From an uncultured Pseudomonadota bacterium (GTDB taxonomy: Bacteria > Myxococcota_A > Bradymonadia > Bradymonadales > Bradymonadaceae): a DNA stretch of 64,000 nucleotides. Numbering within the stretch: the first letter of the stretch is position 1; every line of letters begins with the position of its first letter. The position numbers were made by a program, and so were the translations under genes. The notes beneath the pieces were generated by a model, which had not been told where the DNA came from, made no database searches, and was given only the letters and a program-made list of their open reading frames with translations. Of the stretch, positions 49,757 to 59,297 are shown in pieces. The stretch lies in the NCBI GenBank assembly GCA_913057905.1, contig CAJXPB010000001.1:806001-870000 (forward strand), in the 5' to 3' direction.

Positions 49757-52700
49757 ATGGTACAAACACCGACGGTAGATCCTGAATCGGATGGGGACCT
49801 CTCTGAGAACAGTGTCCTGCAGGTCGACGGAGAGGTCTCGCTGGGACCCTTTCGGCTGACGCGCTGCATCGGCAAAGGCGGGATGGGGCAGGTCTGGCGA
49901 GGCTACCACGTGGGCCATGACGTCCCCGTGGCGGTCAAGTTCGTCACTACCTCCAAAGCCTCCGACGAACGATACATTCGGCGATTCAACAACGAAGTTG
50001 CATCGGTCGCCGCGCTGAACCACCCCGGTATTGTGACGGTTCTCGATTACGGTCACCTTCGACCCGATGCTTCTCCGGATTTGATCGACTCCCTCGATAC
50101 CGGCACGCCGTACCTGGCGATGGAGTACGCCGAAGATGGCTCGCTGGGTCGAAGCTCCATCGATCTCTCCTGGGAAAATGTCCGGCACCTGTTGCTTGCA
50201 CTGTTGGATGGGCTCGGTCACGCCCACGCTCGCGGGGTTATCCACCGCGACCTGAAACCATCGAACATTCTGATCGACCGATCCGACGGACATGGACTCA
50301 ATCCGAAGATCTCGGACTTCGGTCTCGCTTTCATTCTGGAACAGGCGTTATCCGAGACCGGCTCGCAGAGCCATACCGGAGGGACCCCCCAATATATGGC
50401 GCCCGAACAGTTCCGCGGAAACTGGCGGGACTACGGGCCATGGACAGATCTCTATGCATTCGGGTGCATGACCTGGGAGATCGTTGGTGGCCACCCTCCC
50501 TTCGATGACGGCTCAATTCCGGACATCCGTGAATCCCATCTTCACGCCACCCTCCCGCACTTCAGTCCGCGAACGAGTGTTCCACCGAATTTCGATCGGT
50601 GGCTGGCACGGCTGCTCGAGAAGAAGCCGACCCAGCGATACCGGCGAGCGGCGGACGCCAAATGGGGGCTCCTGTCGCTCGAGGAGGCCCCGGAGGAACA
50701 CTTCGTACAACAGACGTATCCGGTCCAAGAGAACGAGTCATCCTCGTCGGTCACGCCGACGACCATCGCGTCGACACGCGCCTCGATCCCGCCGACATTT
50801 TCGCCCTCCGAGATCGACGAAGCCAAGTCGGAGGCTGAAGAAGACGCCTCGGAACCCGAGCAGCTCGAGCGTTCGATCGAGCCGCTCGTACGAGATTCAC
50901 CCCCACTCCCCGAGGATTGGCCACAGGACGTGCGCCCCCGTTTTCCCACCAATCTGATGGGAGCGGGGCTGGAGCTGTACGGCCTGCGAGAAATGCCCGT
51001 TGTGGACCGGGGTGACGCCCGTGATCTGATGTGGGAGACCCTCTCTCAGATTCACCGCCTTGGGGGAAGCCGGATCATTCTACTGCGGGGCTCGGCGGGG
51101 ACCGGTAAGACCCGCCTCGCCCGATGGTTGCGCGAATACGCCGCCGAAATCGGCGGCGCCGTGACGATGAAGGGCTCCCACAACCCGGCTGGCGGTCCGA
51201 CGGACGGACTTGTCACGATGATCTCACGGCATCTCGCCACGACCGGCCTCGGCCGCCCGGAGACCCTCGCCCGCGTTCGGGACTGGTTCCGCAAACGGGG
51301 TGTCAACGAACCGTATGAATGGAAGGCGATTACGGAGTTGATCCATCCGTCTACGGATTCCTCGGATCAGTTGATCAAATTTTCTGGCGACAGCGAGCGC
51401 CGGGCTGTCATCCGCCGTTTCATGGAACACGTCGCATCCGATCGGCCGCTGGTCGTCCAACTCGATGACCTGCACTGGAGCCACCGCACACTCCGATTTC
51501 TGAATTACCTGGTTTCGCACCCCCGCCAACAGGACCTGCCGGCCCTCATCGTCGGGACGGTTCAGAATGAAGGACTGGCTGAGCGCCCCGCCGAGAAGGA
51601 CGCAGTCACGGATCTCGTGGATAAAGAGTTTGTGCGAGATATCGAGATCGGCCCGCTGAGCTCGGAGGCTCAGCGATACCTCATCGAAAAACTCCTGTAC
51701 CTGGACCCCGGGCTGGCTCACGAAATCGCCGACCGATCCGGCAACAATCCGCTATTTGCCGTGCATCTCGTCGGCGACTGGGTCGACCGCGGCCTCCTGG
51801 AGGTCGGCGACCAGGGCTTCGAACTCAAGGAAGGAGCTGATCCGCTCTTGCCCGATGACCTCTACGAAGTCTGGTCGAGCCGACTGGACCGAATTCTGTC
51901 GGGTTGCACGAAAGACGAACGGATCGGGCTAGAATCGGCGGCTGCACTGGGGCTGGAAGTTCCGAGCGACGAGTGGGCTTGGGTGTGCCAGGAGATAGGT
52001 GTGTCGGTCCCCGAGCACCTGGTCAACCAGCTCTTTAAACAGAACCTCGCACACCAGACCGAACTGGGGTGGGCGTTTGCGCACTCGATGCTGCGAGAGT
52101 CGCTCGAGCGCATCTCCCGGGAAAACGGCCGCTGGTCGAAGCTTTGCAGGGCATGTGCCGAGATGCTCGAAGTCCTCGGTGATGAACTCCCGGAGACCGA
52201 ACGCTCGTACCGAATGGCCCACTATCGGCTTGAGTCGGGAGATGACGAAGAGGCGGCCAGTTCTCTTCTGGAGGCCGTGCAGGCCCGATCCAAAAGTGGA
52301 GATCTGGACGCGACGACCAACCTCTTGGAGAAGCTCGAGACCGTCTTCGACCGCCTCGGTGTCGACGACCAGGATCCCCGATACGGTCAATACGGGGTCC
52401 AGAAGGGCATCCTACGGGTGATGACCGGGGACCTCGAGAGTGCGCGTGAGCTCCTGGAGTCGGCCCTATCGATTGCCGCCACAACCGAAGACGAATCGAT
52501 TCACACAGAGGCCATCTTCGGACTTGGGAAGTGTGCCCACCAGTCCGGTGACTTCGACGAGGCGATGGCTCGATTTGAAAGCCTCCAAGAACTATTGGAC
52601 CAAAAGGAGTCCCCGATCGAATACGCTCGGGCACTTCGGGCGCGCGGCGAAGTCTACATGGCTACGGGGAACTTCGACCAAGCGAGACCCCTTCTTCGAC

Positions 52701-53371
52701 GGTCCGGTTCCATTCTCGAAGGAAAAGCGACCATCGAGATGGCCAAACTCGCCTATTTGAGCGGTGTGGCTGCTGCGCACACCGAAAATCTCGATGCGGC
52801 CGAACACTGGTTCAGGAAAGGATTGGAGCAATTCGAAAAACACGGGAGCCACTACGGCATGGCCCGTTGTCTCAACGGCATCGGCGAGATCGCTCGCCAG
52901 CGCGGGGACCACGAGTCTGCCGAAGAGTACCTCGAACAAGCTGCCCGGTCTGCCCGGCTCGTCGAGACGCTCGCCCTGGCGGATATCGAGGGAAGCCGAG
53001 CACAGCTCGCGATCGAAAAGTCGGATTTCGAGACGGCCTATGAAATCATTCAGTCCGTCGAATACAGGCTTGGAACGTCGTGGGGAGCATACAATGAAGC
53101 CATCTGCGTGTCGTTGATGGTCTGCTGCGAAGTCGCTCTTGGTTACTGGAATTCATTCGAACAGTCGCTCGAGCGGCTGAACGGCCTGCTCGAGGAGACT
53201 TCGGTTATCGCACCGGACATTCCTCATGCGCTTGTCGAGGCTGCCCGACAGGCCCGGGACCGCGGCCGACCGCAGCTCGCCTGCCGCCTGGTCGAAGATG
53301 CCGCTGAGCGGTACTACTCGCTGGGACTGGATGATATCGCCGATGAGGCCCTGGGCGAATTCCGCATCTGA
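49757..53371 (+). CDS. Serine/threonine kinase - ATPase - TPR signalling protein
   Basis: 1204 residues. Kinase domain about 30-310: CIGKGGMGQVW glycine loop, VAVKFV lysine, HRDLKPSNILI (about 162-172), ISDFGLAF, GGTPQYMAPEQ and DLYAFGCMTWEIVGG; all catalytic residues present. A Ser/Glu-rich linker follows, then an AAA/STAND ATPase (LLRGSAGTGKTRLARWL near 442-458; LVVQLDDLHW Walker B-like near 570; DRSGNNPLFAVHLVGDW). From about 840 to the end are TPR repeats. This is the layout seen in myxobacterial regulators. No membrane segment. Convergent with the gene at 53381, nine bases apart. Confidence 0.88.
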   Translation: MVQTPTVDPESDGDLSENSVLQVDGEVSLGPFRLTRCIGKGGMGQVWRGYHVGHDVPVAVKFVTTSKASDERYIRRFNNEVASVAALNHPGIVTVLDYGHLRPDASPDLIDSLDTGTPYLAMEYAEDGSLGRSSIDLSWENVRHLLLALLDGLGHAHARGVIHRDLKPSNILIDRSDGHGLNPKISDFGLAFILEQALSETGSQSHTGGTPQYMAPEQFRGNWRDYGPWTDLYAFGCMTWEIVGGHPPFDDGSIPDIRESHLHATLPHFSPRTSVPPNFDRWLARLLEKKPTQRYRRAADAKWGLLSLEEAPEEHFVQQTYPVQENESSSSVTPTTIASTRASIPPTFSPSEIDEAKSEAEEDASEPEQLERSIEPLVRDSPPLPEDWPQDVRPRFPTNLMGAGLELYGLREMPVVDRGDARDLMWETLSQIHRLGGSRIILLRGSAGTGKTRLARWLREYAAEIGGAVTMKGSHNPAGGPTDGLVTMISRHLATTGLGRPETLARVRDWFRKRGVNEPYEWKAITELIHPSTDSSDQLIKFSGDSERRAVIRRFMEHVASDRPLVVQLDDLHWSHRTLRFLNYLVSHPRQQDLPALIVGTVQNEGLAERPAEKDAVTDLVDKEFVRDIEIGPLSSEAQRYLIEKLLYLDPGLAHEIADRSGNNPLFAVHLVGDWVDRGLLEVGDQGFELKEGADPLLPDDLYEVWSSRLDRILSGCTKDERIGLESAAALGLEVPSDEWAWVCQEIGVSVPEHLVNQLFKQNLAHQTELGWAFAHSMLRESLERISRENGRWSKLCRACAEMLEVLGDELPETERSYRMAHYRLESGDDEEAASSLLEAVQARSKSGDLDATTNLLEKLETVFDRLGVDDQDPRYGQYGVQKGILRVMTGDLESARELLESALSIAATTEDESIHTEAIFGLGKCAHQSGDFDEAMARFESLQELLDQKESPIEYARALRARGEVYMATGNFDQARPLLRRSGSILEGKATIEMAKLAYLSGVAAAHTENLDAAEHWFRKGLEQFEKHGSHYGMARCLNGIGEIARQRGDHESAEEYLEQAARSARLVETLALADIEGSRAQLAIEKSDFETAYEIIQSVEYRLGTSWGAYNEAICVSLMVCCEVALGYWNSFEQSLERLNGLLEETSVIAPDIPHALVEAARQARDRGRPQLACRLVEDAAERYYSLGLDDIADEALGEFRI

Positions 53372-53380
53372 CCCGGGTAT

Positions 53381-55267
53381 TTACCGGACGCGACCGAAGC
53401 CGACATCACCGCGTCGGTCCGCAAGCAAGTCGGCATGAGTCAGCAACGAGGGCACCAGGACTTCGAGCTCGCGGCGGTCGAATCCCGCCGCATTCATCTT
53501 ACCAGCGATGTGTTCGAAGGTCGCCGGCGGTGGCAGCTCGGACCGCCCACAGAAAAGCTCGGCCAGCGGCCGCCCGATGCTTCCCGCCAGCTCTTCGATC
53601 AGGCCCGCATCGATGTCGCCTCGTTCGGGCAACTGCTCCCAGCCAGCCTCGAGCGCTCGAAAGGAAAGTTCCATGTAGTCGAGGGCCTCTTCCCTTATTG
53701 CTTCGTCCTCCTCTTCCGACACATGACGGTCGGCGAGCCGGGTGCGAAGCTGCGGGTCTCCCAGTTCATCGAGCAGTTCTGAGGCTTCACTGCTCTCTCG
53801 GTGATTCACCATCTGCCATGTCCGCCGCATCATGATTTCGCTCAGATGTGCGGACTCGAAGTCTTGACGAACCTCCTCCGCCAGTCGGGCAAACTGTCGA
53901 TCGTACCCCGACTCGGCGCCGTAGTGGGCCCAGATTGCCATGTAATCAGCCATGGCGCCGAGCTGACGGACAATCTCAGCCTGCCCCGACAGCGCCGATA
54001 TCGCCTCCCGAACCCACGTCTCTGGAGGCATCGACAGATCCGACACCTCGATCCCCGCCTCCCGCAGTTGGTCTACGCTGAAGACCCAACTCTCGAACAT
54101 CGGGGCGACGCGCAGAATCTCGAGCATCTCGGCATCGACGGACTCCGCCGGCTCAACCTCGGGAAGCGCTTCGGTCCAATCGGGGAATCGCTCGATCCGA
54201 CGACGCACGAGCTCAACGTCATCATCGAGCCCCTGCACCGCATCCTCTCCCTGCAGACTGGATTGCAAGAGACCGACGGCGACCTCCGGGGGTACGTCCG
54301 CCAACTGAACCAATCCGTCCCGTTCGACGTCGTCGCGAAACCCTCCCAGCTCCGCCGGGTGAACTCGCGTATGGAACCCGTCGACGAGCCGGCCCGGGCC
54401 CAGTGCCATGATCGCATTTATGCCGGCGTAGGCGTCGGCTTCGGCCCGGTCGAGGAAGACAAAGATCGTGGCATCGCCGGAGCCGTCACAGTTTCCCATC
54501 CAAGCCAGACCCTCCAACGTCGAGGGGGTTTCGTCCAATCCCTCGGTACGCAGTTTCATCGCCACCCGGCGCATGCGACCCGAAAGTTCGGCATCGTCTA
54601 CCTCGTCGGCTCGACTCTGCAACCATGCGGCATCGCGCGGATTGCCGTCCGACTCAATCGCCTCGATCAACAGCCTCCACAGTGGACGATACTCGTCATC
54701 TTCGACGAGCGGTCTGTACAGCAATCCCGCCTCGAGACCGGCTCGTTGCCGCCGTCTGTCCAACTCCTCAAAGAGCGGCTCACGTCGACCCGGCAGCTCG
54801 TCGAGCAGTGCCTGGGCATATACCTCAACCAATCCCGTGCCGACCTCGTCGAAATCGAGCGTCGCCTCGAAGACTCGAAAGGCCATCTCCGACGCCTCGT
54901 CCCCGTCGAGGCCGAGCTCTTCGGCGAGTTGGCGGGGCTCCTGGTCGTCGTGCTCCAGCGCCAGGGTGGCAAACGCAGCCAGGCGGGCACACTGTCGGGC
55001 CTCGGTCCCGTCGGCAAACGGACTCTGCACCACCTGCACAAGCTCCTGGCGATGCTGGCTGGTTCCCAGCGATGCCAGCAGGTGCGCAGCGGTTGCCGCC
55101 CGAGGCTCGACTATCCTCCCTTCCACGATCCGATCGACCAGACCGGCTCGCACCGACTCGACGTCCTCCTCGTCGACTGCGTCCCTGACGCCCTCGCTAT
55201 CCTGCGGTGGGGCCGCCAGAAGCTGCTCGATGATCGATTCGATCTGTTCGTCCGTTTGTCGTCCCAC
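53381..55267 (-). CDS. Large helical protein of unknown function
   Basis: 628 residues from a GTG at 55267 with AGAGG seven bases upstream; the open frame extends to 55444, but that part is out of character. Acidic and Leu/Ala/Glu-rich helix pairs (ARLAAFATLALEHDDQEPRQLAEELGLDGDEASEMAFRVF, RREPLFEELDRRRQRAGLEAGLLYRPL) suggest a HEAT-like or other helical scaffold. No signal peptide or membrane segment. I do not recognise a family. One dispersed-word copy (GAGGCTTCAC on the plus strand) lies at 53781. Confidence 0.6.
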   Translation of the reverse strand: MGRQTDEQIESIIEQLLAAPPQDSEGVRDAVDEEDVESVRAGLVDRIVEGRIVEPRAATAAHLLASLGTSQHRQELVQVVQSPFADGTEARQCARLAAFATLALEHDDQEPRQLAEELGLDGDEASEMAFRVFEATLDFDEVGTGLVEVYAQALLDELPGRREPLFEELDRRRQRAGLEAGLLYRPLVEDDEYRPLWRLLIEAIESDGNPRDAAWLQSRADEVDDAELSGRMRRVAMKLRTEGLDETPSTLEGLAWMGNCDGSGDATIFVFLDRAEADAYAGINAIMALGPGRLVDGFHTRVHPAELGGFRDDVERDGLVQLADVPPEVAVGLLQSSLQGEDAVQGLDDDVELVRRRIERFPDWTEALPEVEPAESVDAEMLEILRVAPMFESWVFSVDQLREAGIEVSDLSMPPETWVREAISALSGQAEIVRQLGAMADYMAIWAHYGAESGYDRQFARLAEEVRQDFESAHLSEIMMRRTWQMVNHRESSEASELLDELGDPQLRTRLADRHVSEEEDEAIREEALDYMELSFRALEAGWEQLPERGDIDAGLIEELAGSIGRPLAELFCGRSELPPPATFEHIAGKMNAAGFDRRELEVLVPSLLTHADLLADRRGDVGFGRVR

Positions 55268-55447
55268 GGAATTGCCTCTACGTCCTGAATGGGTTGTATG
55301 GGAGTGACGTCCGACTTTGACCTGAAGGTGAACATTGGGGCGACCGGCCTCCTGACAACCCCTCCCAACCGGTGCTCCCTCGACGGCGGGACCTCCCGCG
55401 TTGTATTCCACCGATGCATCGAGTCGCTTCTCCCCACCGACCATTCA

Positions 55448-56080
55448 ATGCTGGTACTCATTCTCGGCTTCATCATCGGGTTTTTTATCGCAATCCCGGC
55501 TATCGGGCCGATCTCGGCGACGGTGGTTCAACGAAGCCTCCGTCGCGACTTTCTACACGCCTTCTCCATCGGGGCGGGCTCTTCGCTGGCCGAGGCTATC
55601 TACTGTTATACGGCACTGGTCGGCGTCAGTCTATTCGTCGACCAGTTCATCTGGCTGAAGCCCGTCCTCCGATGGGTTGGCATCGTCGTCTTGCTGGGAC
55701 TCGGCGCCTATTTCATGCTGGGCAACACCCCCACAGCCCCTGACGACACCGACCTCTCAAACCCGACTGCCGCCTCCGCCGGAAGTGCATTTTCACTGGG
55801 CTTTCTGGTCACGATCCTAAACCCATCGATGCTGGCAACATGGACCGCGGCCATCGCGTATATGCAGGGTCTGGATGTGGTGACCTTTCAAACCTGGCAC
55901 CACTGGAGCTTCCCACTCTCCGTGGTAGCAGGTGAATTGACCTGGTTTGTCGTCCTGGTCTCGACGCTCAATCGGCTGGGACACGCCATCAGCGACCGAA
56001 CGATCGCAGGGGTGATCCGGACCATCGGCGGCGTGCTGATCGCCCTCGGGATCTGGGGCATCGTAGACGTATTTGTGTAA
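55448..56080 (+). CDS. LysE-family exporter
   Basis: 210 residues from the ATG at 55448; no good ribosome site is seen. Six hydrophobic segments; the N-terminus ILGFIIGFFIAIPAIGPISATVVQRSLRRDFLHAFSIGAGSSLAEAIYCYTALVG carries the 'P.GP......r.l..g...a...g.G....d' LysE signature, and SLGFLVTILNPSMLATWTA is the second conserved segment. Members export amino acids such as lysine, threonine or homoserine lactone; substrate unknown. Confidence 0.8.
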   Translation: MLVLILGFIIGFFIAIPAIGPISATVVQRSLRRDFLHAFSIGAGSSLAEAIYCYTALVGVSLFVDQFIWLKPVLRWVGIVVLLGLGAYFMLGNTPTAPDDTDLSNPTAASAGSAFSLGFLVTILNPSMLATWTAAIAYMQGLDVVTFQTWHHWSFPLSVVAGELTWFVVLVSTLNRLGHAISDRTIAGVIRTIGGVLIALGIWGIVDVFV

Positions 56081-56118
56081 CGGATCTCGAACCCGGCTGG
56101 GACCTTTGCCATTTGATG

Positions 56119-56152
56119 TTGCGCATCGAGTGGTTAGGCTCCGGATGCGCAA
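56119..56152. promoter_or_regulatory. Inverted repeat upstream of the gene at 56181
   Basis: TTGCGCATC (56119-56127) and GATGCGCAA (56144-56152) are exact inverted arms around a 16-base loop. Lies 28 bases before the GTG start. May be an operator or an mRNA hairpin; no T-run follows, so not an obvious terminator for the lysE-like gene. Confidence 0.4.
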
Positions 56153-56180
56153 TTCATGACCTCCGCTCAAGGAGTTTTCT

Positions 56181-56564
56181 GTGATCAAGCTTGTAGTCAA
56201 GACGCCAAACGACGACGACGAATTCGATACCATCGCCACCCGAGAGTACGAGTCGGCTTCCTTCGCCATCCCGGAGCCGAAACAGCTCGTCAGCATCCCG
56301 GGCGACGACAGCGACCAGCGCTACTTCGTCGAAAACATCGTTCACACCCTCAGCGAAGACGCCCCGGAGCTGACGCTCATCGTCCGTGACGAAGAGGAAG
56401 TCATCCGGGAAGTCCGCCAGCAGCGCGCGCAGATGCGCAAGATGAAGCAGATGCAGCAGCAAGCTCAGCAGGGCGGCGGCAACCCCTTCAGCGGTGGCGG
56501 CGGCGGGGGCGGCGGCAACAAAGGCGGCCAAGGCGGCGGCGGAGGCAATCCGTTCTCGCTGTAA
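56181..56564 (+). CDS. Small protein with Gly/Gln-rich tail, unknown function
   Basis: 127 residues from a GTG at 56181 with GGAG seven bases upstream. Residues about 1-75 are a compact mixed alpha/beta segment (IKLVVKTPNDDDEFDTIATREYESASFAIPEP), followed by a charged helix (VRQQRAQMRKMKQMQQQAQ). The tail repeats glycine with two NPFS motifs (GGGNPFSGG, GGGNPFSL at the end), which looks like a flexible docking tail. Not recognised. Followed by a strong terminator. Confidence 0.6.
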   Translation: MIKLVVKTPNDDDEFDTIATREYESASFAIPEPKQLVSIPGDDSDQRYFVENIVHTLSEDAPELTLIVRDEEEVIREVRQQRAQMRKMKQMQQQAQQGGGNPFSGGGGGGGGNKGGQGGGGGNPFSL

Positions 56565-56587
56565 GACAGACCGCATGACCGATCCGA

Positions 56588-56619
56588 AGCCCCCGGCGGC
56601 TCACCGCCGGGGGCTTTTT
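56588..56619 (+). terminator. Intrinsic terminator after the Gly-rich-tail gene
   Basis: Perfect 12-base stem AGCCCCCGGCGG (56588-56599) and complement (56604-56615), four-base loop, then TTTT. Starts 24 bases after the stop codon. Confidence 0.9.
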
Positions 56620-56735
56620 CTGTAGTCTCTGAGCTCTTTTACTTTGAACTCCCGCGTCCCCCGCATAAATTCAGCCAGTGCGATGTTACTGAGCGCACCT
56701 ATTGAACCCCCTATCCCTATCGGGAGGCAGATACG

Positions 56736-56996
56736 ATGAGCGATGAACTCAAGGACCGATTCGAGACGCTTCGCCAAAAACGCGACGAACTCCGCGTCAA
56801 ACTCGACCTCGGCAAAATGGAGTTGCGCGACGCCTGGGAGGACCTCGAGGACGATTGGGAACAACTCGAGAACAAGATGCGTCGGGTCCGTTCCGATACC
56901 GAAAAAGCCACCGGCCAAATCAGGGAGGACGCCCAGAGAATCATGGGCGACATCCGCGAGAAGCTCTCGGAGATGAGCTCCTCGAAGAAGGAATAG
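56736..56996 (+). CDS. Small coiled-coil protein
   Basis: 86 residues with GGGAGG eight bases upstream. Almost entirely charged heptad-like helix (KDRFETLRQKRDELRVKLDLGKMELRDAWEDLEDDWEQLENKMRRVRSDTEKATGQIREDAQRIMGDIREKL). No export signal. Function unknown; such short coiled coils often oligomerise or bind DNA or membranes. Followed by its own terminator. Confidence 0.65.
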   Translation: MSDELKDRFETLRQKRDELRVKLDLGKMELRDAWEDLEDDWEQLENKMRRVRSDTEKATGQIREDAQRIMGDIREKLSEMSSSKKE

Positions 56997-57017
56997 CGCG
57001 ACACCATCCGTCCAACG

Positions 57018-57064
57018 AGCGCCGGTTCACGAGTCAAAGACTCGTGGGTCGGCGCTTCTTCTTT
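57018..57064 (+). terminator. Intrinsic terminator after the coiled-coil gene
   Basis: AGCGCCGG...CACGAGTC and GACTCGTG...CGGCGCT arms with a three-base AAA loop and a small internal mismatch, followed by TCTTCTTT. Confidence 0.75.
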
Positions 57065-57192
57065 GCCATCGAGGGACAAGTGTAGACAATATTGGACTAA
57101 CAAGAGCAAGGCTCGCATACTAATGTATACAACACGAACCAGTCGAGCGATATACAGGTACAGGTTTTCCTAGATAGCCATGGCCTCAGAAA

Positions 57193-57519
57193 ATGGATAT
57201 CTGCAGTAGCTGCCAACATCGCGAAGAGTGCGACGCCCCGACGAAGGGACTCGACTTCGAGTGTCTCGGCCGACGACTCCTCGCAAAGAATGTCCGCCGT
57301 CTTCGGAAGCAAAAGGGCCTGACCCAAAAGGAATTGAGCCACCGGGCCGGGATCGATCGGACCTACTTAACCCGGCTGGAGACCGAGGCGATCAACGTCT
57401 CCGTCAACGTCGTCTTTGCCCTGGCAAAATCGCTCGATACAAGGCCCGAAAGCCTCTTCAACTTCGACAAAGAACGCCCCGAATCTCCCGAGCCGCTGGT
57501 CGACTCTTCGTCGGCCTGA
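57193..57519 (+). CDS. XRE-family transcriptional regulator with N-terminal cysteine motif
   Basis: 108 residues. Residues about 32-88 are a Cro/C1-type helix-turn-helix (LLAKNVRRLRKQKGLTQKELSHRAGIDRTYLTRLETEAINVSVNVVFALAKSLD). The N-terminus has CSSCQHREEC and another cysteine near residue 24, a possible zinc or redox site, unusual in small XRE proteins. Flanked by spacers; targets unknown, perhaps its own promoter (the upstream spacer is AT-rich with a GTATAC palindrome). Confidence 0.78.
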   Translation: MDICSSCQHREECDAPTKGLDFECLGRRLLAKNVRRLRKQKGLTQKELSHRAGIDRTYLTRLETEAINVSVNVVFALAKSLDTRPESLFNFDKERPESPEPLVDSSSA

Positions 57520-57690
57520 TAGCTGGCACCAGAAAGGCTCTGGCCACCCACCGTTAAATAACTTATGGTGACCTTAGGTGATTGAAAATCGAAAGGCCGC
57601 GTGCCGGCCGCGGCCATGATGTCGAGATGTATGCGCCGGCATCGTCAATTGGCATGGTGTCATCTCCCCTTCCTTCACGGAGGTCCGATC

Positions 57691-57849
57691 ATGAGTGCCA
57701 GCAACGAACCCGGCTCAAACGAACTCGCCGAGGAATTCAGCGACGAGCGCAAGCGCAAGACGCTGATCGGCGGGATCATCCTCGTCATCGGGATTTTGTC
57801 GATCATCGCGGTCGCCTACTTCTTTATCACGACGTCCGCGAGCATGTGA
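57691..57849 (+). CDS. Small single-pass membrane protein
   Basis: 52 residues from the ATG at 57691, with GGAGG seven bases upstream. A charged N-terminus (NELAEEFSDERKRKT) is followed by one membrane segment, LIGGIILVIGILSIIAVAYFFI, and a short tail. No family recognised; the strong ribosome site makes it likely to be real. Convergent with the YceI-like gene. Confidence 0.6.
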   Translation: MSASNEPGSNELAEEFSDERKRKTLIGGIILVIGILSIIAVAYFFITTSASM

Positions 57850-57890
57850 CCGGCCCATGACATAGCAGCCAGCGCGGAACCCCGAGAGAT

Positions 57891-58430
57891 TTACTGATTC
57901 CAGGGAAGCTCGACCGTCACGACGACCGTCGGGTCGACTTTCAGGCTGCCGAGCATCGCCGAATACTGTTCGATGCCGAACTCCGTGTGATCGAACGTGG
58001 CTTCGGCATGGAGACGTTCGTCTCGGACAGAACACTCGACGCCGATCGAGTGGGTCTCGCCGTGCAGTGTCAGCGTCCCCTCGCCGGACCACGATTCGTC
58101 GTCTCCGAACGCGACGCCCGAGGCATTGAACTCGATCGTCGGGAAGTCTTCGACATCGAGGACCTCGTTTTCCATCCGTTGCTTGATCTCGTGGCGATCG
58201 CCGTCGGACATCTCCTGGGTCGGCTCTCGACTCTCCCACTTGATCGCGTCGACGGGTTCGAGCGACGCGGGGTCGAACGTCGCCTCGACCTCACCGGAGG
58301 CGGGATCGACCTCGATCTTGAACTCATTGACGGCGATCTCGATATCGTGGCCCAGTCGAGACAGAAGTGATTCGGTCTCGCGCTGAACGAAGACAGAGAC
58401 ATCAGCATTGGACGGATCGAACTGCAACAC
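57891..58430 (-). CDS. YceI-family lipocalin-like protein
   Basis: 179 residues from a GTG at 58430 with GGAGG five bases upstream. Pattern of YceI: FDPSNADVSVFVQRETESLLSRLGHDIEIAVNEFKIEVD, then DVEDFPTIEFNASGV, GEGTLTLHGETHSIGVE and a final VELPWNQ. There is no signal peptide, so it is probably cytoplasmic, unlike most YceI proteins, which are periplasmic isoprenoid-binding barrels. Confidence 0.78.
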   Translation of the reverse strand: MLQFDPSNADVSVFVQRETESLLSRLGHDIEIAVNEFKIEVDPASGEVEATFDPASLEPVDAIKWESREPTQEMSDGDRHEIKQRMENEVLDVEDFPTIEFNASGVAFGDDESWSGEGTLTLHGETHSIGVECSVRDERLHAEATFDHTEFGIEQYSAMLGSLKVDPTVVVTVELPWNQ

Positions 58431-58560
58431 AACAACCTCCTGTAGAAGAGAGCCGGTGGGGTTGAATCAGACTTCCGTTACAAAGTTGAACACATGGAGC
58501 CACCCATCAAATGGAGTTCTGACGGGAGGCTTCGCTGATTCGTTTCATCATCCAAGAACC

Positions 58561-58598
58561 GAAAAAGCCCCGCTACTCATGACGAGTAGCGGGGCTTT
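58561..58598 (-). terminator. Intrinsic terminator of the cold-shock gene
   Basis: Perfect 15-base inverted arms (58564-58578 and 58584-58598) with a five-base loop; on the minus strand the stem ends in GGGGCTTTTTC. Starts 17 bases after the cspA-like stop; it could also stop plus-strand transcripts. Confidence 0.9.
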
Positions 58599-58615
58599 AC
58601 GTGTTTCAGCCGGAC

Positions 58616-58828
58616 TTACAGCTGGACCACGTCGGACGCTTTGGCGCCTTTCGGGCCTTGCTCGACCGTAAATTCGACCTTTGCGGATTCTTCAATGGTT
58701 TTGAAGCCGGACTGGGAGAGCGCACTGAAGTGCAAGAAGACGTCGTCGCCGCCGTCATCGCGCTCGATGAATCCGTAACCTTTGTCCTCGTTGAACCACT
58801 TCACTGTGCCTTGAACTTTGTTCGACAT
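58616..58828 (-). CDS. cspA: Cold-shock domain protein
   Basis: 70 residues, the standard length. RNP1 is KWFNEDKGYGFIER and RNP2 is DVFLHFSAL; the rest (VEFTVEQGPKGAKASDVVQL) is typical of the Csp family. It binds single-stranded RNA/DNA as a chaperone. The gene is preceded by a long non-coding stretch that may be a regulatory leader, and has a strong terminator. Paralogue number and cold regulation cannot be judged. Confidence 0.93.
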   Translation of the reverse strand: MSNKVQGTVKWFNEDKGYGFIERDDGGDDVFLHFSALSQSGFKTIEESAKVEFTVEQGPKGAKASDVVQL

Positions 58829-59297
58829 GCTGTGTACCTGTTTGAATCAGATCGTCGTGTTAAAAACTGCGACTTCCATCGCCAGAAGCGATGGCGCGCA
58901 GAACTCGTCTCTTGGATGCGCCAGCTCACATTGGAACTGACCAATCTTGTTCAGGCAGGTCAACGAAGGCAGGAAGGTGCTACGTTCCAGTACTACGGAC
59001 GTGCTGATTAAAGACTGGATGCCAACTTCAAAACGGGCTTTTCCTCAAGATGTACCACGGAGGCAAATCCTCCGTCGACTGAGTATTACCAGACCACTGC
59101 GCCGTGGACAAGCATAAATATTATTTTTGTGCCTCGCGATACCTTGCGGATTCAAAACCGGCTCATCCCGCCACACTGCGGGGCGATGCGTCGGATTGCG
59201 ATAATTCATTTCGGTGATTTCGGATCCGGCGACGGATCGCCTATCATGGTGACGTACGCTCGGGCCGCATTCCGGTCCCCCTCTTCCCGCAGGTCGA
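58829..59297. other. Non-coding divergent spacer between cspA and the surface barrel
   Basis: No convincing gene here in 469 bases; open frames are short or antisense to the flanks. The cspA-proximal part probably holds its promoter and long 5' leader, as is common for this family. An AT-rich patch (AAATATTATTTTT near 59117-59129) may mark a promoter region. No clear -35/-10 pair or known RNA was identified. Confidence 0.45.

Noticed and set aside
53801..55288. 495-residue plus-strand open frame opposite the 628-residue helical protein
   Set aside because: No recognisable motif or suitable ribosome site; the minus-strand frame has better helix-forming composition and a good start.
56465..56560. 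Repetitive GGCGGC tract as a possible structural RNA or repeat element
   Set aside because: It is in frame and encodes the glycine-rich tail of the gene at 56181, with a ribosome site upstream and terminator downstream.
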